Shown here in pieces: positions 45,240-53,007 of a stretch of 64,000 nucleotides of DNA. The DNA is from Ensifer sp. LC11 (GTDB taxonomy: Bacteria; Pseudomonadota; Alphaproteobacteria; Rhizobiales; Rhizobiaceae). The notes below the pieces were generated by a model. It was not told where the DNA came from. It saw nothing but the letters and a program-made list of their open reading frames with translations, and did not search any database. The DNA lies in contig NZ_MBSO01000021.1 in NCBI RefSeq assembly GCF_001695835.1, forward strand, positions 1 through 64,000, written 5' to 3'. How positions within the stretch are numbered: position 1 is the stretch's first letter; each line of letters opens with the position of its first letter. The position numbers and the translations under genes are program-made.

Positions 45240-45264
45240 AACACTGATCGACCGCAAACGTTCC
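45240..45264 (-). promoter_or_regulatory. EcfG-type promoter of the small-protein / receiver-sigma operon
   Basis: On the minus strand, GGAAC (45264-45260), 16 bases, TGTT (45243-45240), 33 bases before the start codon at 45207. Confidence 0.65.
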
Positions 45265-45324
45265 CGTTACGCCTCAAAGGATTCGGCGAAGGTCGCGTTT
45301 CTGTTGCCCGCCTCGGCTGGCATC

Positions 45325-45350
45325 GGAACAATTCGATGGCGCGGTTGGTT
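45325..45350 (+). promoter_or_regulatory. EcfG-type promoter of DUF3309 and topoisomerase IB
   Basis: GGAAC at 45325-45329, 17 bases, GGTT at 45347-45350, 40 bases before the DUF3309 start. Confidence 0.6.
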
Positions 45351-45389
45351 TGGAACGGAGAGTTCGAAGCAAAAATGAAAGGATCGAAC

Positions 45390-45545
45390 ATGCTTGGTAC
45401 CCTATTGCTGATCATCGTAATCCTACTGTTGGTCGGAGCATTCCCGGCCTGGCCGCATTCCTCCGGATGGGGGTATGGCCCCTCCGGGTTACTCGGCGTG
45501 GTCCTCGTCGTCCTCTTAGTCCTCCTGTTGATGGGGCGTATCTGA
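45390..45545 (+). CDS. DUF3309 small membrane protein
   Basis: 51 residues from the ATG at 45390. Two hydrophobic stretches (GTLLLIIVILLLVGAFPAWP and GLLGVVLVVLLVLLLMGRI) flank HSSGWGYGPSG, the hallmark of DUF3309. It is probably inner-membrane; function unknown. The stop codon directly abuts the topoisomerase start, implying co-translation. Confidence 0.85.
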   Translation: MLGTLLLIIVILLLVGAFPAWPHSSGWGYGPSGLLGVVLVVLLVLLLMGRI

Positions 45546-46574
45546 TTGGATGCGAGCAACGTGACGGGCCCTGCTGGCGCCGAGCTCGTCTATGTCTCCG
45601 ACACAGAGCCCGGTTTCAGCCGCACGCGCCTCCGAAGGGGCTTTCGCTATCGACGGCCGGACGGTTCGGTACTCAACGATCCCAAGATCATTGCCCGGAT
45701 AGAGGCGCTGGGATTGCCGCCGGCCTATGAGCGCGTCTGGATCTGCATGAAAGAAAATGGTCACCTGCAGGCGACCGGCTACGATGCCCGCGGCCGCAAG
45801 CAATACCGCTATCACGATGCCTGGCAGCAGCTGCGCAATCACAAAAAATTCGATCAGTTATCGGCCTTTGCCAGGGCGCTCCCGCGGATACGCCGAAAGA
45901 TCAGGCGCCAAATGGAAGGAACAGCGGAAGAGACAACGACTGTCCTTGCCGCGCTTGCCGCTCTCCTCGACCAGGAACCGCTTCGCATCGGCAATCCGAG
46001 CTATGTTGAGGAAAACGGGACCTATGGCGCCGCAACACTTCTGAAGCGCCATCTCAGGATCCACAATGATTGCATCGAACTGAACTTCAAGGGAAAAGGT
46101 GGGCGCCGTATCAAACGACGTCTTAGAAATCCCAGGCTGCAACGCGTTCTGGAGGATATTTCAGACCTTCCCGGACGGCAGCTTTTCGTTTCGATCGGCT
46201 CCGATGGCCGCCCACAGCCGATCGATTCCGGCCGCTTCAATCGCTATCTCGCCGATATCGCCACGATCCCCATCTCGGCAAAGACATTCAGGACCTGGGC
46301 CGGGAGTGTCGCAGCCTTTGCCGTTGCGCGGCAGGCGTTGAGCCAAGGCTCGCGACCCACCATCAGGCAAATGTGTGAAGCGGCCTCGGAGGTCCTGCAC
46401 AATACGAAAGCAGTCTGTCGCAAGAGCTACATCCATCCTGCCGTTCTCGCACTTTCGAACCCGGACACAAGGGCTTCCAAACGCCGCAGGAACGCGAAGC
46501 CCATTGCAGGTTTGCGAGCAGAGGAAGTCCTGCTTTTGAGGTTCCTGGAGTCGCAAAGATCCCAGAACTGCTGA
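45546..46574 (+). CDS. DNA topoisomerase IB (poxvirus-type)
   Basis: 342 residues from a TTG immediately after the DUF3309 stop. The N-terminal domain includes RRGFRYRRPDGSVLNDPKII, typical of bacterial type IB enzymes. The catalytic part contains KGKGGRRIKRRLRNPRLQRV, KTFRTWAGSVAAFAV and the active-site Tyr295 in NTKAVCRKSYIHP. It relaxes supercoils by a transient 3'-phosphotyrosine. Placement in an EcfG-type operon suggests a role in stress survival. Confidence 0.92.
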   Translation: MDASNVTGPAGAELVYVSDTEPGFSRTRLRRGFRYRRPDGSVLNDPKIIARIEALGLPPAYERVWICMKENGHLQATGYDARGRKQYRYHDAWQQLRNHKKFDQLSAFARALPRIRRKIRRQMEGTAEETTTVLAALAALLDQEPLRIGNPSYVEENGTYGAATLLKRHLRIHNDCIELNFKGKGGRRIKRRLRNPRLQRVLEDISDLPGRQLFVSIGSDGRPQPIDSGRFNRYLADIATIPISAKTFRTWAGSVAAFAVARQALSQGSRPTIRQMCEAASEVLHNTKAVCRKSYIHPAVLALSNPDTRASKRRRNAKPIAGLRAEEVLLLRFLESQRSQNC

Positions 46575-46640
46575 CGTCGCTCGACGTCCATCGGCCTTTT
46601 GCGCATCCCGGGCCGCTGCCGGTCCACACCCTCAGCCGGT

Positions 46641-46766
46641 TCAATTCGTCTGATCGATGGCATGCGGTGCCGGCTGGCTGCGGGGAACCTTGTGCGCCGG
46701 CAACGCAAACCATAAGGCGAACATGACCACAGCAAGTGCGATCAAAGTACCGATGATCTTGATCAC
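46641..46766 (-). CDS. 41-residue single-pass membrane protein with GTG start
   Basis: GGAGAGGCAGCC precedes a GTG at 46766. The frame reads IKIIGTLIALAVVMFALWFA, then LPAHKVPRSQPAPHAIDQTN and a stop. One N-terminal membrane helix is followed by a proline-rich tail. The excellent ribosome site makes it credible despite its size. Function unknown. Confidence 0.55.
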   Translation of the reverse strand: MIKIIGTLIALAVVMFALWFALPAHKVPRSQPAPHAIDQTN

Positions 46767-46870
46767 GGCTGCCTCTCCTCCACTTCGCGGACTGCTTCAA
46801 TCCCGAACGGCAAGCGATGTCCCGAACCGAGCGTCGGTGGCGGTCCACGATTGGCTCTCTGACCCCGCGG

Positions 46871-46895
46871 GGAACAAATGGCCTGGAGCCCAGTT
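46871..46895 (+). promoter_or_regulatory. EcfG-type promoter motif in an otherwise empty interval
   Basis: GGAAC at 46871-46875, 16 bases, AGTT at 46892-46895. The 338-bp gap 46767-47104 contains nothing else that I recognise. The next gene on this strand starts 209 bases later at 47105, so this would be a long leader, or the motif serves a small RNA or is fortuitous. Confidence 0.45.
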
Positions 46896-47104
46896 GGAAA
46901 TGGCTTCCTGAGGGCGCGCGCCGAGACGCTGGCGCAGGTGATCGCGCTGCTCTGGTCAGGAGTCCGCGATCCAAAAGCGCTCGAGAATGTGGCTGAAGGG
47001 TGACCTTCGAGCGCCCGCAGCCTTTGACGCGGCAGCGTTTGCACGTTCGGTTGACGGTTGTCCCGGGCCTGGTGCTGCGTCGGTCCAATGAACGAGGTGG
47101 TGAA

Positions 47105-47317
47105 ATGCCAAAGCTCGTGCGTTTTCTGATCTGGCATATGTCCTCCGGGTTTGTCCTGGGTGCCCTGACGGCGATGGCCATCGCCGTCCTTTATCCCCAT
47201 GCCCTCGGCCATCGTGATGCCATCGACCCGCTCGCGCTTGTGCTGCAAATCTTCGCCTTCGGCGCCTCATTCGCCCTCGGCAGCCTCGGCACCGCATTGA
47301 TGGGAAAGATCGATTGA
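47105..47317 (+). CDS. Small two-helix membrane protein
   Basis: 70 residues after GAGGTGG. Two hydrophobic helices (SSGFVLGALTAMAIAVLYPH and LALVLQIFAFGASFALGSLG) with a histidine-containing loop. Not a family I can name; probably inner-membrane. A 15-bp perfect hairpin ends the unit. Confidence 0.7.
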   Translation: MPKLVRFLIWHMSSGFVLGALTAMAIAVLYPHALGHRDAIDPLALVLQIFAFGASFALGSLGTALMGKID

Positions 47318-47333
47318 CCTCAAGGTTCGATAC

Positions 47334-47367
47334 GGACGCTTGGAGGCGCAATCGCCTCCAAGCGTCC
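47334..47367. terminator. Bidirectional terminator hairpin
   Basis: GGACGCTTGGAGGCG (47334-47348) and CGCCTCCAAGCGTCC (47353-47367) are perfect complements around CAAT. It lies between two convergent genes and has no T run, so it may act together with Rho or as a symmetrical barrier. Confidence 0.75.
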
Positions 47368-47374
47368 AACGCTA

Positions 47375-47866
47375 TCAGGCGGCGGCCTTCACGTTCGCCG
47401 CCGTCACCGCAAGCTTGCTGAGTGCCTTGTCGGTGGCGCCTTCTTCCTGGAGGGTCTTATCGAGTAGCGATACGGCGTCCTGCAGCCCGAGTTGCCAGGC
47501 CCATGTCTTCAACGTGCCATAGCGAGAGATCTCGTAGTGTTCGACCGCTTGGGCCGACGAAATAAGGCCGGCGTCGAGCGCCGGACTTCCCTTGAATGCC
47601 TCCATGATCTCCTCGCCCTCGGCGATAATGCCTTGAATGGCCTCGCAGGTCTTTCCCTGGGCTGGCTTGCCGAAAATTTCGAAGACCTGCTGCAAGCGTT
47701 CTACATGGACTTCGGTCTCGTCCCGATGCTTTTCGAACGCCGCCTTGCTGTCCGGCAGTTGCGCCGCGCGTGCCATCTTGGGCAACGCCTTCAAAATCTG
47801 TCGTTCGGCGTAGTAGATGTCCTTCAGACCATCATGGAACAGCGTTTCAAGCGTCTTTTGTGGCAT
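47375..47866 (-). CDS. DUF892 ferritin-like protein (YciE/YciF type)
   Basis: 163 residues from ATG 47866 (AAAGGAGGCTGAA). The four-helix ferritin-like pattern with acidic/histidine ligands is visible: LFHDGLKDIYYAERQILKAL, AAFEKHRDETEVHVERLQQV, and QAVEHYEISRYGTLKTWAWQ. The family is linked to osmotic and general stress, and likely binds a di-metal centre. It has its own EcfG-type promoter. Confidence 0.9.
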   Translation of the reverse strand: MPQKTLETLFHDGLKDIYYAERQILKALPKMARAAQLPDSKAAFEKHRDETEVHVERLQQVFEIFGKPAQGKTCEAIQGIIAEGEEIMEAFKGSPALDAGLISSAQAVEHYEISRYGTLKTWAWQLGLQDAVSLLDKTLQEEGATDKALSKLAVTAANVKAAA

Positions 47867-47899
47867 TTCAGCCTCCTTTGCCGTGTGTGGAGGCGATCC

Positions 47900-47924
47900 A
47901 ACATTGCCGAAGTACAAAGGTTCC
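47900..47924 (-). promoter_or_regulatory. EcfG-type promoter of the DUF892 gene
   Basis: On the minus strand, GGAAC (47924-47920), 16 bases, TGTT (47903-47900), 34 bases before the start codon. Confidence 0.65.
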
Positions 47925-48042
47925 GAAACGGGAACAAAAAGCCCGTTGGAAGACTTGGCTTACAGGCGCGCGGCCCTTCGTTTCGACGATGAACACATGT
48001 TTCGATGGAGCGTCAGCCCGCGCGGAAAAAAGGGAGGCCCAT

Positions 48043-48291
48043 ATGAAGAGAGACCAGCCTGCTTCGCGCGCGTTCAAGTCGATCGGGGGAAGCGATGTCG
48101 TAAAACGGGTTCGAGCCAAGGTCATAGATCCGGCAGAGGCCGTTTATCGGGGCCACTATGATCTGGCGGAGTTTATCGCCAGGTATGGTCTCACCCCCAT
48201 GGAAGCCCGCGAGATTTTTGTTCGGCTCGGTCCGGCGCGCTCCAATCTCGATCAATACATGAGGGAGCGCGACATAAAACTCAGCGACTGA
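48043..48291 (+). CDS. Small DUF3606-like protein
   Basis: 82 residues behind AGGGAGGCC. The core HYDLAEFIARYGLTPMEARE followed by IFVRLGPARSNLDQYM recalls DUF3606 proteins (a helical 'wt-kfgvs-eel' pattern), which are common in stress clusters. The assignment is from pattern only. A looser GGAAC-N17-ACTT motif lies at 47931-47956. Confidence 0.65.
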   Translation: MKRDQPASRAFKSIGGSDVVKRVRAKVIDPAEAVYRGHYDLAEFIARYGLTPMEAREIFVRLGPARSNLDQYMRERDIKLSD

Positions 48292-48467
48292 GCGCCGGCG
48301 CCGATTCAGGCCAGTGTCTCTGAGGCCTCCACGCCGTCTCAAGGGCGTGGAAATCCGATTTCGAAAGACGGCTGCTCCAGAAAGCGGTCCGCCGGACCTT
48401 CCAGTGTCCAACGGAGCGTGCCGTTACCGCGAACGACCTCGACGGCATGGTTGCTCCCACCGAGGAG

Positions 48468-48782
48468 CTAGTGCGAGGCGCGACGTTCGTTGCGTTTGCG
48501 CGTCTCGGCCGCCTTTTTCGCGGATGCGGAGCGCTCGGCTTTGGGGCGTTGCGCAGCAGCTCGACCGCCGATGCGTCCGCCCTTTTTCGCGGATTCGTTG
48601 GTGTCGGGCTGGCCGCGGCCGGAACCGGATTTATTGCCGCCACCGCTGTCCTTGTTGACGGTGGCCCAGGCACGGCGTTCAGCTTCCTTCTCAGACACGC
48701 CACGCTTTTCGTAGCCTTCGGCGATATGGTCCGCCTTGCGTTCCTGCTTGTCGGTGTACTTCGATTTGTCTCCACGGGGCAT
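48468..48782 (-). CDS. Small basic KGG-type protein, often annotated plasmid stabilization protein
   Basis: 104 residues from the ATG at 48782 (CAAAGGAGGTGGGGC). MPRGDKSKYTDKQERKADHI, AEGYEKRGVSEKEAERRAWA and a basic Ala/Lys tail (KKGGRIGGRAAAQRPKAERS) are typical of this stress-linked family. It is probably nucleic-acid associated and disordered at the C-terminus. A clean EcfG-type promoter precedes it. Confidence 0.82.
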   Translation of the reverse strand: MPRGDKSKYTDKQERKADHIAEGYEKRGVSEKEAERRAWATVNKDSGGGNKSGSGRGQPDTNESAKKGGRIGGRAAAQRPKAERSASAKKAAETRKRNERRASH

Positions 48783-48815
48783 GCCCCACCTCCTTTGGTT
48801 GAAGTCGCGAACACC

Positions 48816-48840
48816 AACCGCGACCACAATCAAACGTTCC
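48816..48840 (-). promoter_or_regulatory. EcfG-type promoter of the KGG-type gene
   Basis: On the minus strand, GGAAC (48840-48836), 16 bases, GGTT (48819-48816), 34 bases before the ATG at 48782. Confidence 0.65.
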
Positions 48841-49191
48841 CCGGAGACAGGTTGGAACAAAGGTCGATGAACGTGGTTTTTGCGATCCCGGAGCGCGCAT
48901 TGGCCTCCCTTGCGGAGGCCCTTTTTAATCGCTGCGCGTTCAACCCGGCCCAAGCGCTCGCCTCGCGCACATTCGTCCGGTCTCCTTGCCTGCCTTGACC
49001 GACTTCGATCTTCCGAACTGCAGCGTGATTGTCACAGACGGTGGGCCCGGCGCCGCCAAATGCCGCCCAGTTTCCTTTGAAGAACCACCTCGGTGATGAT
49101 CCGTCCGGTGCGGAAGCCAAGGCGCCGGAGCCTGAAAATTCCAGCGAGAACGCTCCATTCGCGCATCGTTTCCCGAGTATCGCACAAACGG

Positions 49192-49216
49192 AGAACCAAT
49201 CCGCCGCTGCCGAGTT
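49192..49216 (+). promoter_or_regulatory. Variant EcfG-type promoter of the CsbD gene
   Basis: AGAAC at 49192-49196, 16 bases, AGTT at 49213-49216, 33 bases before the start. It deviates from GGAAC by one base but has the same spacing and position as its neighbours. Confidence 0.4.
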
Positions 49217-49248
49217 GGGCACGGTTCAGAACGTTAGGAGGAACCGTC

Positions 49249-49458
49249 ATGGACTGGAATCGTGTCGAAGGAAACTGGAAGCAGGTGAAAGGCAAGATCA
49301 AGGAACAATGGGGTCGCCTTACCAACGACGACCTCGACCAGATCAACGGCAATCGCGAACAGCTAGAAGGCAGAATTCAGGAACTCTATGGGATAGAGAA
49401 GGACCGCATTCGCCGCGAAGTGGACGATTGGTACGATCGTCAGGCGTGGGACCGCTAG
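49249..49458 (+). CDS. CsbD-family stress protein
   Basis: 69 residues after TAGGAGGAACCGTC. MDWNRVEGNWKQVKGKIKEQ, then WGRLTNDDLDQINGNREQLE, is the CsbD signature, ending in an acidic tail with aromatic residues. CsbD proteins are small helical, abundant general-stress proteins of unknown mechanism. A terminator hairpin follows directly. Confidence 0.93.
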   Translation: MDWNRVEGNWKQVKGKIKEQWGRLTNDDLDQINGNREQLEGRIQELYGIEKDRIRREVDDWYDRQAWDR

Positions 49459-49464
49459 GCCCCG

Positions 49465-49500
49465 CTGCGCCCGCCGGGCTGTGTTGCCCGGCGGGCGTAG
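49465..49500 (+). terminator. Terminator hairpin after the CsbD gene
   Basis: CTGCGCCCGCCGGGC (49465-49479) pairs with GCCCGGCGGGCGTAG (49486-49500), one mismatch, loop TGTGTT. It starts seven bases after the stop codon. Confidence 0.75.
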
Positions 49501-49529
49501 TCGTCCAGCTTCCTGGACACGCTCCCGGT

Positions 49530-49823
49530 TTAGGGCGGTGGTGGACCGTTTTGCCGAGCTGCCCGTTCGGGAGGACAACTGATCCTCACGATGACGCGGC
49601 TCGCCCCGGCAATCGCCTCGGCGAGCTGCCGAACATATTCGGCCCCTCCGGGCCGATCGAGCACACCCTCAATGACGACGCTGTTTCCAAGCACCCGGAA
49701 ATTGAGGCTCCGCGTCTCTACCGACGGTTCGGCTTCCAACGCACATTTGATCGATGCAACGAGGCCCGAGATGGCGGCTCCATCGCCGCCTCGGCAATGG
49801 AACTCGGGAAGGATCAAAATCAT
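49530..49823 (-). CDS. BON-domain protein
   Basis: 97 residues from the ATG at 49823 (GGAAAGGAGACC). The BON pattern is visible: IKCALEAEPSVETRSLNFRV, LGNSVVIEGVLDRPGGAEYV and a final AGASRVIVRIS strand. No signal peptide, so it is cytoplasmic. BON domains bind lipid or osmotic ligands. It carries an EcfG-type promoter. Confidence 0.8.
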   Translation of the reverse strand: MILILPEFHCRGGDGAAISGLVASIKCALEAEPSVETRSLNFRVLGNSVVIEGVLDRPGGAEYVRQLAEAIAGASRVIVRISCPPERAARQNGPPPP

Positions 49824-49846
49824 CGCCGGTCTCCTTTCCTACACCC

Positions 49847-49871
49847 AACCGACATACCGACGCGTTGTTCC
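49847..49871 (-). promoter_or_regulatory. EcfG-type promoter of the BON gene
   Basis: On the minus strand, GGAAC (49871-49867), 16 bases, GGTT (49850-49847), 24 bases before the ATG. Confidence 0.62.
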
Positions 49872-49987
49872 GCAGCCTTGGTAAGCGCTCCGCGCGCCCT
49901 AGTTTTGCAGATAACGCGTCGGCGCAGGCTGGAGCGGACGCGGACCGGGCTTGACCCGCTGGAGCCAGTCTCAAGCAAGGAGCTGCC

Positions 49988-51034
49988 ATGCGCATCGCCC
50001 TCCTCGTCAACGCGCTCGAAACCGAAAAACCCACCTATACGACGACATCCCTGGCGCTTGCCGCCCTCTCGCGCGGCCATGACGTTCTCTACATCACACC
50101 CGGCGACTTTAGCCTCGGCCCGGACGATGCGTTGATGATCCGGGCAACGAACTTGCCTGACGCACGGCCCAAGAAACCGGAAACGCTGCTGCGCGCCGTT
50201 ACGGCACCGGAGCGGGAAAGAACGCTCGTGAATGTTGAAGAGGTGGATGTGCTGTTCCTGCGAAATGATCCGTCGGAAGATGCCGACAGCCGACCGTGGG
50301 CTGCGCATGCAGGCGCCAATTTCGGCCGCCTTGCCGCAGAAAGAGGGACAATCGTCGTCAACGACCCCTGCGGCCTGGCCCTGGCGCAGGACAAGCTTTA
50401 CTTTCAGGACTTTCCCGCGAACGTTCGCCCCACGACGTTGATCTCCAAGGATATCGAGGAGATCCGAGCGTTCATCGACAAGCACCCCGACGGCGTCATC
50501 GTCAAGCCGTTGCAGGGATCGGGGGGCAAGAACGTCTTCAGGATCGCAAGCAGCACGGAATCGAACCTTAATCAGATCGTCGACGCTGTTGGCGAAGTCG
50601 GCTATCTGATTGCCCAGAGCTACCTTCCCAAAGCGTCGGAGGGCGATACCCGGCTGTTTCTCATGAACGGACGGCCGCTTCGGCGTGATGATGTCTATGC
50701 CGCGTTCAGGCGTGTTCCGGCCAAAGGGGACGTGCGGTCCAACCTCCACGCAAGAGGAACGCCGAAGCCGGCCAATGTCACGAAAGAGATGCTGGCAATC
50801 GCGGAAACTTTGCGCCCAAAGCTCGTTGAAGACGGTATGTTCCTGGTCGGCCTCGATATCGTCGGCGACAAGTTGCTCGAGATTAACGTGTTCACGCCCG
50901 GCGGCCTCCAGACCATCCGTGAGCTTTGCGGTGTCGACTTCTGCGAAGACATCCTGGATTCGCTGGAGAACAAGGTCGCGATCAGGAAGACGTATCGCCG
51001 CACGTTGAGCAACCGCATCCTGTCGACCCTTTAA
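49988..51034 (+). CDS. ATP-grasp ligase resembling glutathione synthetase
   Basis: 348 residues with ribosome site CAAGGAGCTGCC. The ATP-grasp core is clear: DGVIVKPLQGSGGKNVFRIA for the nucleotide loop, YLIAQSYLPKASEGDTRLFL, and the metal site LLEINVFTPGGLQ. Overall layout is that of GshB, but the N-terminal substrate domain diverges and the chain is somewhat longer. The true substrate may be another peptide or amino acid. It stands in the stress island beside the TIGR02587/02588 pair. Confidence 0.82.
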   Translation: MRIALLVNALETEKPTYTTTSLALAALSRGHDVLYITPGDFSLGPDDALMIRATNLPDARPKKPETLLRAVTAPERERTLVNVEEVDVLFLRNDPSEDADSRPWAAHAGANFGRLAAERGTIVVNDPCGLALAQDKLYFQDFPANVRPTTLISKDIEEIRAFIDKHPDGVIVKPLQGSGGKNVFRIASSTESNLNQIVDAVGEVGYLIAQSYLPKASEGDTRLFLMNGRPLRRDDVYAAFRRVPAKGDVRSNLHARGTPKPANVTKEMLAIAETLRPKLVEDGMFLVGLDIVGDKLLEINVFTPGGLQTIRELCGVDFCEDILDSLENKVAIRKTYRRTLSNRILSTL

Positions 51035-51074
51035 GCGTCCGCCGCACAGGAGGAGTTCCGGTCCGTCACCATCG

Positions 51075-51099
51075 GGAACTTGCGGACCGTGTCGACGTT
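51075..51099 (+). promoter_or_regulatory. EcfG-type promoter of the TIGR02587/02588 genes
   Basis: GGAAC at 51075-51079, 16 bases, CGTT at 51096-51099: the exact consensus, 28 bases before the ATG at 51127. Confidence 0.72.
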
Positions 51100-51126
51100 A
51101 AGAGGGCGCAGCACAAGGAACCAGCC

Positions 51127-51984
51127 ATGGCGATCGACCGGACGAGCATCGATTTCGACCACAGTCGATTTGCCAAAGGCTTGGCTCGGGGATTGGCTGG
51201 CGCTCTCGTCTTCGCGCTCCCGATGTTCCTGACGATGGAGATGTGGGAACTGGGGCTTTACATCGACCGATCAAGACTCCTGCTGCTGCTTCTGGTCAAC
51301 ATTCCCTTGCTCATCCTCCTCGCGCGCCGGATCGGCTTCGAAAACATCTCGACTTGGCGAGAGGCGGTGCGCGATGCGAGCATCGCCTATTTCCTCGGCC
51401 TGACGGCCAGCGCCTTCGTGCTGTCCGCCATCGGCGTTCTAAGCGCCGCGCAGGCTCTTCCCGGGGCAGCCGGCATGATCGCCATTCAGACGGTTCCAGC
51501 CAGTATCGGTGCGCTGCTTGGACGGAGCGAACTGGGCCAGCGCGACGAAGATGACGAGGACGCGCAGGACCCGATCGACGATGACATGCAAACTGGTTAC
51601 GGCGGCGAGCTTTTCATGATGGCCGTCGGTGCCCTGTTTCTCGGTTTGAATGTCGCCCCGACCGAGGAAATGATCCTGATCTCGTTCAAGATGTCGCCTT
51701 GGCACGCAATCGCCCTCATCGTTTCATCCATTTTGCTGATGCATGGCTTCGTCTACGCGCTCTCCTTCCTGGGCGGACACGAGCTGGAAGAAGGCACACC
51801 CGGTTGGCATGCCCTGATCCGCTTCACCATGCCCGGCTACATGATCGCATTTTCAATCAGCCTTTACTGTCTGTGGACGTTCCATCGACTGGACGGCATC
51901 GCTCTGACCCAGGCGATCATGAGCACTGTGGTGCTTGCATTTCCAAGCGCGATTGGCGCCGCTGCAGCGCGGCTCATTCTTTAG
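51127..51984 (+). CDS. TIGR02587-type integral membrane protein
   Basis: 285 residues from ATG 51127. About seven membrane segments are apparent (GALVFALPMFLTMEMWELGL, LLLLLLVNIPLLILLARRIG, ELFMMAVGALFLGLNVAPTE, IMSTVVLAFPSAIGAAAARL). An acidic cytoplasmic loop (QRDEDDEDAQDPIDDD) separates the halves. The conserved NVAPTEE turn fits TIGR02587. Function unknown; it is paired with the following TIGR02588-type gene. Confidence 0.85.
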   Translation: MAIDRTSIDFDHSRFAKGLARGLAGALVFALPMFLTMEMWELGLYIDRSRLLLLLLVNIPLLILLARRIGFENISTWREAVRDASIAYFLGLTASAFVLSAIGVLSAAQALPGAAGMIAIQTVPASIGALLGRSELGQRDEDDEDAQDPIDDDMQTGYGGELFMMAVGALFLGLNVAPTEEMILISFKMSPWHAIALIVSSILLMHGFVYALSFLGGHELEEGTPGWHALIRFTMPGYMIAFSISLYCLWTFHRLDGIALTQAIMSTVVLAFPSAIGAAAARLIL

Positions 51985-51992
51985 GTGCAGTG

Positions 51993-52400
51993 ATGGCGAA
52001 GTCGGCGAGATCGGGCTCAACGGACAGTGGGCAGGCGCATTGGATCGAATGGCTGACGGGATCACTGTCAGCCATCTGTGTAATCTCGCTGATCGGTTGG
52101 GTCGGCTTCGAAGCGATGACGCAGAACGAGGCGCCTCCTGTCCTTTCCGTCAGCATCGTCAGCAGTGAAGCGCGACCTGGCGGATATATCGTCATCTTCG
52201 AGGTGGAAAACGCGGCCGACCGGACAGCCGCCGACGTCGTTGTGCGTGGCGAGATCACCAACGGAAGCAGCGTTGTCGAAACAGTGGAGGTTACGCTTGA
52301 CTATGTCCCGATGCATTCAAGGACGCGAGGCGGATTGATCTTCCGTAACGATCCCGAGGGGCGATCGCGCATCTCCGCCACCGGGTTCAGCGAACCATAA
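51993..52400 (+). CDS. TIGR02588-type membrane-anchored protein
   Basis: 135 residues from the ATG at 51993. A single N-terminal anchor (LTGSLSAICVISLIGWVGFE) precedes a periplasmic beta-domain (GGYIVIFEVENAADRTAADV, VRGEITNG, SRTRGGLIFRNDPEG). It follows the TIGR02587-type gene by eight bases; the two families occur together and presumably form a complex. Function unknown. Confidence 0.83.
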   Translation: MAKSARSGSTDSGQAHWIEWLTGSLSAICVISLIGWVGFEAMTQNEAPPVLSVSIVSSEARPGGYIVIFEVENAADRTAADVVVRGEITNGSSVVETVEVTLDYVPMHSRTRGGLIFRNDPEGRSRISATGFSEP

Positions 52401-52511
52401 CAGAAAGACTCGGCGGCAAAGAACGCGTGAGAAACGAACGGGTTCTGGAAGTCGTCGTTGGAACTGTTTCGCTCGCGCCGGGCGAAACGCGATCGTTGTG
52501 TCATCCATGGG

Positions 52512-52866
52512 TCACATCGATTGCTGTGCTCTCAGCCTGCTCGGCGATTGACCGTAGGCCTTCGCAAATATTCTGGAGAAGTGCCCTGCGCTTTCAAAGC
52601 CAACTTCGAGGGCGATTTCTATCAACGATGCATCGGTCTGGGTGAGAAGGTGCTTGGCGCGCTCCAGCCGAAACTTCCTGTACACGAGGGCCGGTGACAT
52701 CTTCGCCTTGTCCATGAACAGGCGCTCAAGCTGGCGGCGCGATAGCCCGACAGACGCCGCCAGTTCGGCGATAGAAATCGTGTTTTCGGTGTGCTGCTCC
52801 ATGATGATGAGTGCCGCGTTCAAACGGGGATCGTTGCTTTCGATCGCCAGCGGTTTTCGCGGCTGA
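52512..52866 (-). pseudogene. C-terminal DNA-binding remnant of a GlxA/GbdR-type AraC regulator
   Basis: About 115 residues: NDPRLNAALIIMEQHTENTI, AELAASVGLSRRQLERLF, FRLERAKHLLTQTDASLIEI, ALEVGFESAGHFSRIFAKAY. This is a complete AraC helix-turn-helix pair, but the amidase-like N-terminal sensor domain (about 200 residues) is missing. The open frame continues upstream only into unrelated transporter ATPase sequence. Similar regulators control choline/betaine genes, which fits the neighbours. Confidence 0.75.
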
Positions 52867-52879
52867 ACATGATGATGCG

Positions 52880-52970
52880 AGCGCGCCCTGGCCGTCTGGT
52901 GCCTGCGGAATTCGCGCAACTCCGGTTGGCCCATCTTGACGACGTCGACACCATCGACGAGCACTTCGCC
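52880..52970 (-). pseudogene. Fragment of a ProV/ChoV-type transporter ATPase
   Basis: The frame feeding into the AraC remnant reads GEVLVDGVDVVKMGQPELRE, then FRRHQTARA. This is the segment after Walker A in betaine/proline ABC ATPases. Nothing else of that gene remains. It lies between the proX pseudogene and the regulator scrap. Confidence 0.65.
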
Positions 52971-53007
52971 GGCGAAGGCACACCGCACCGGGGTTCGGCG
53001 GTGCTGA

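Noticed and set aside
47931-47956. GGAAC-N17-ACTT as an EcfG promoter for the gene at 48043
   Set aside because: The -10 part is a poor match and the distance to the start (about 87 bases) is larger than for the other sites; not listed as a feature.
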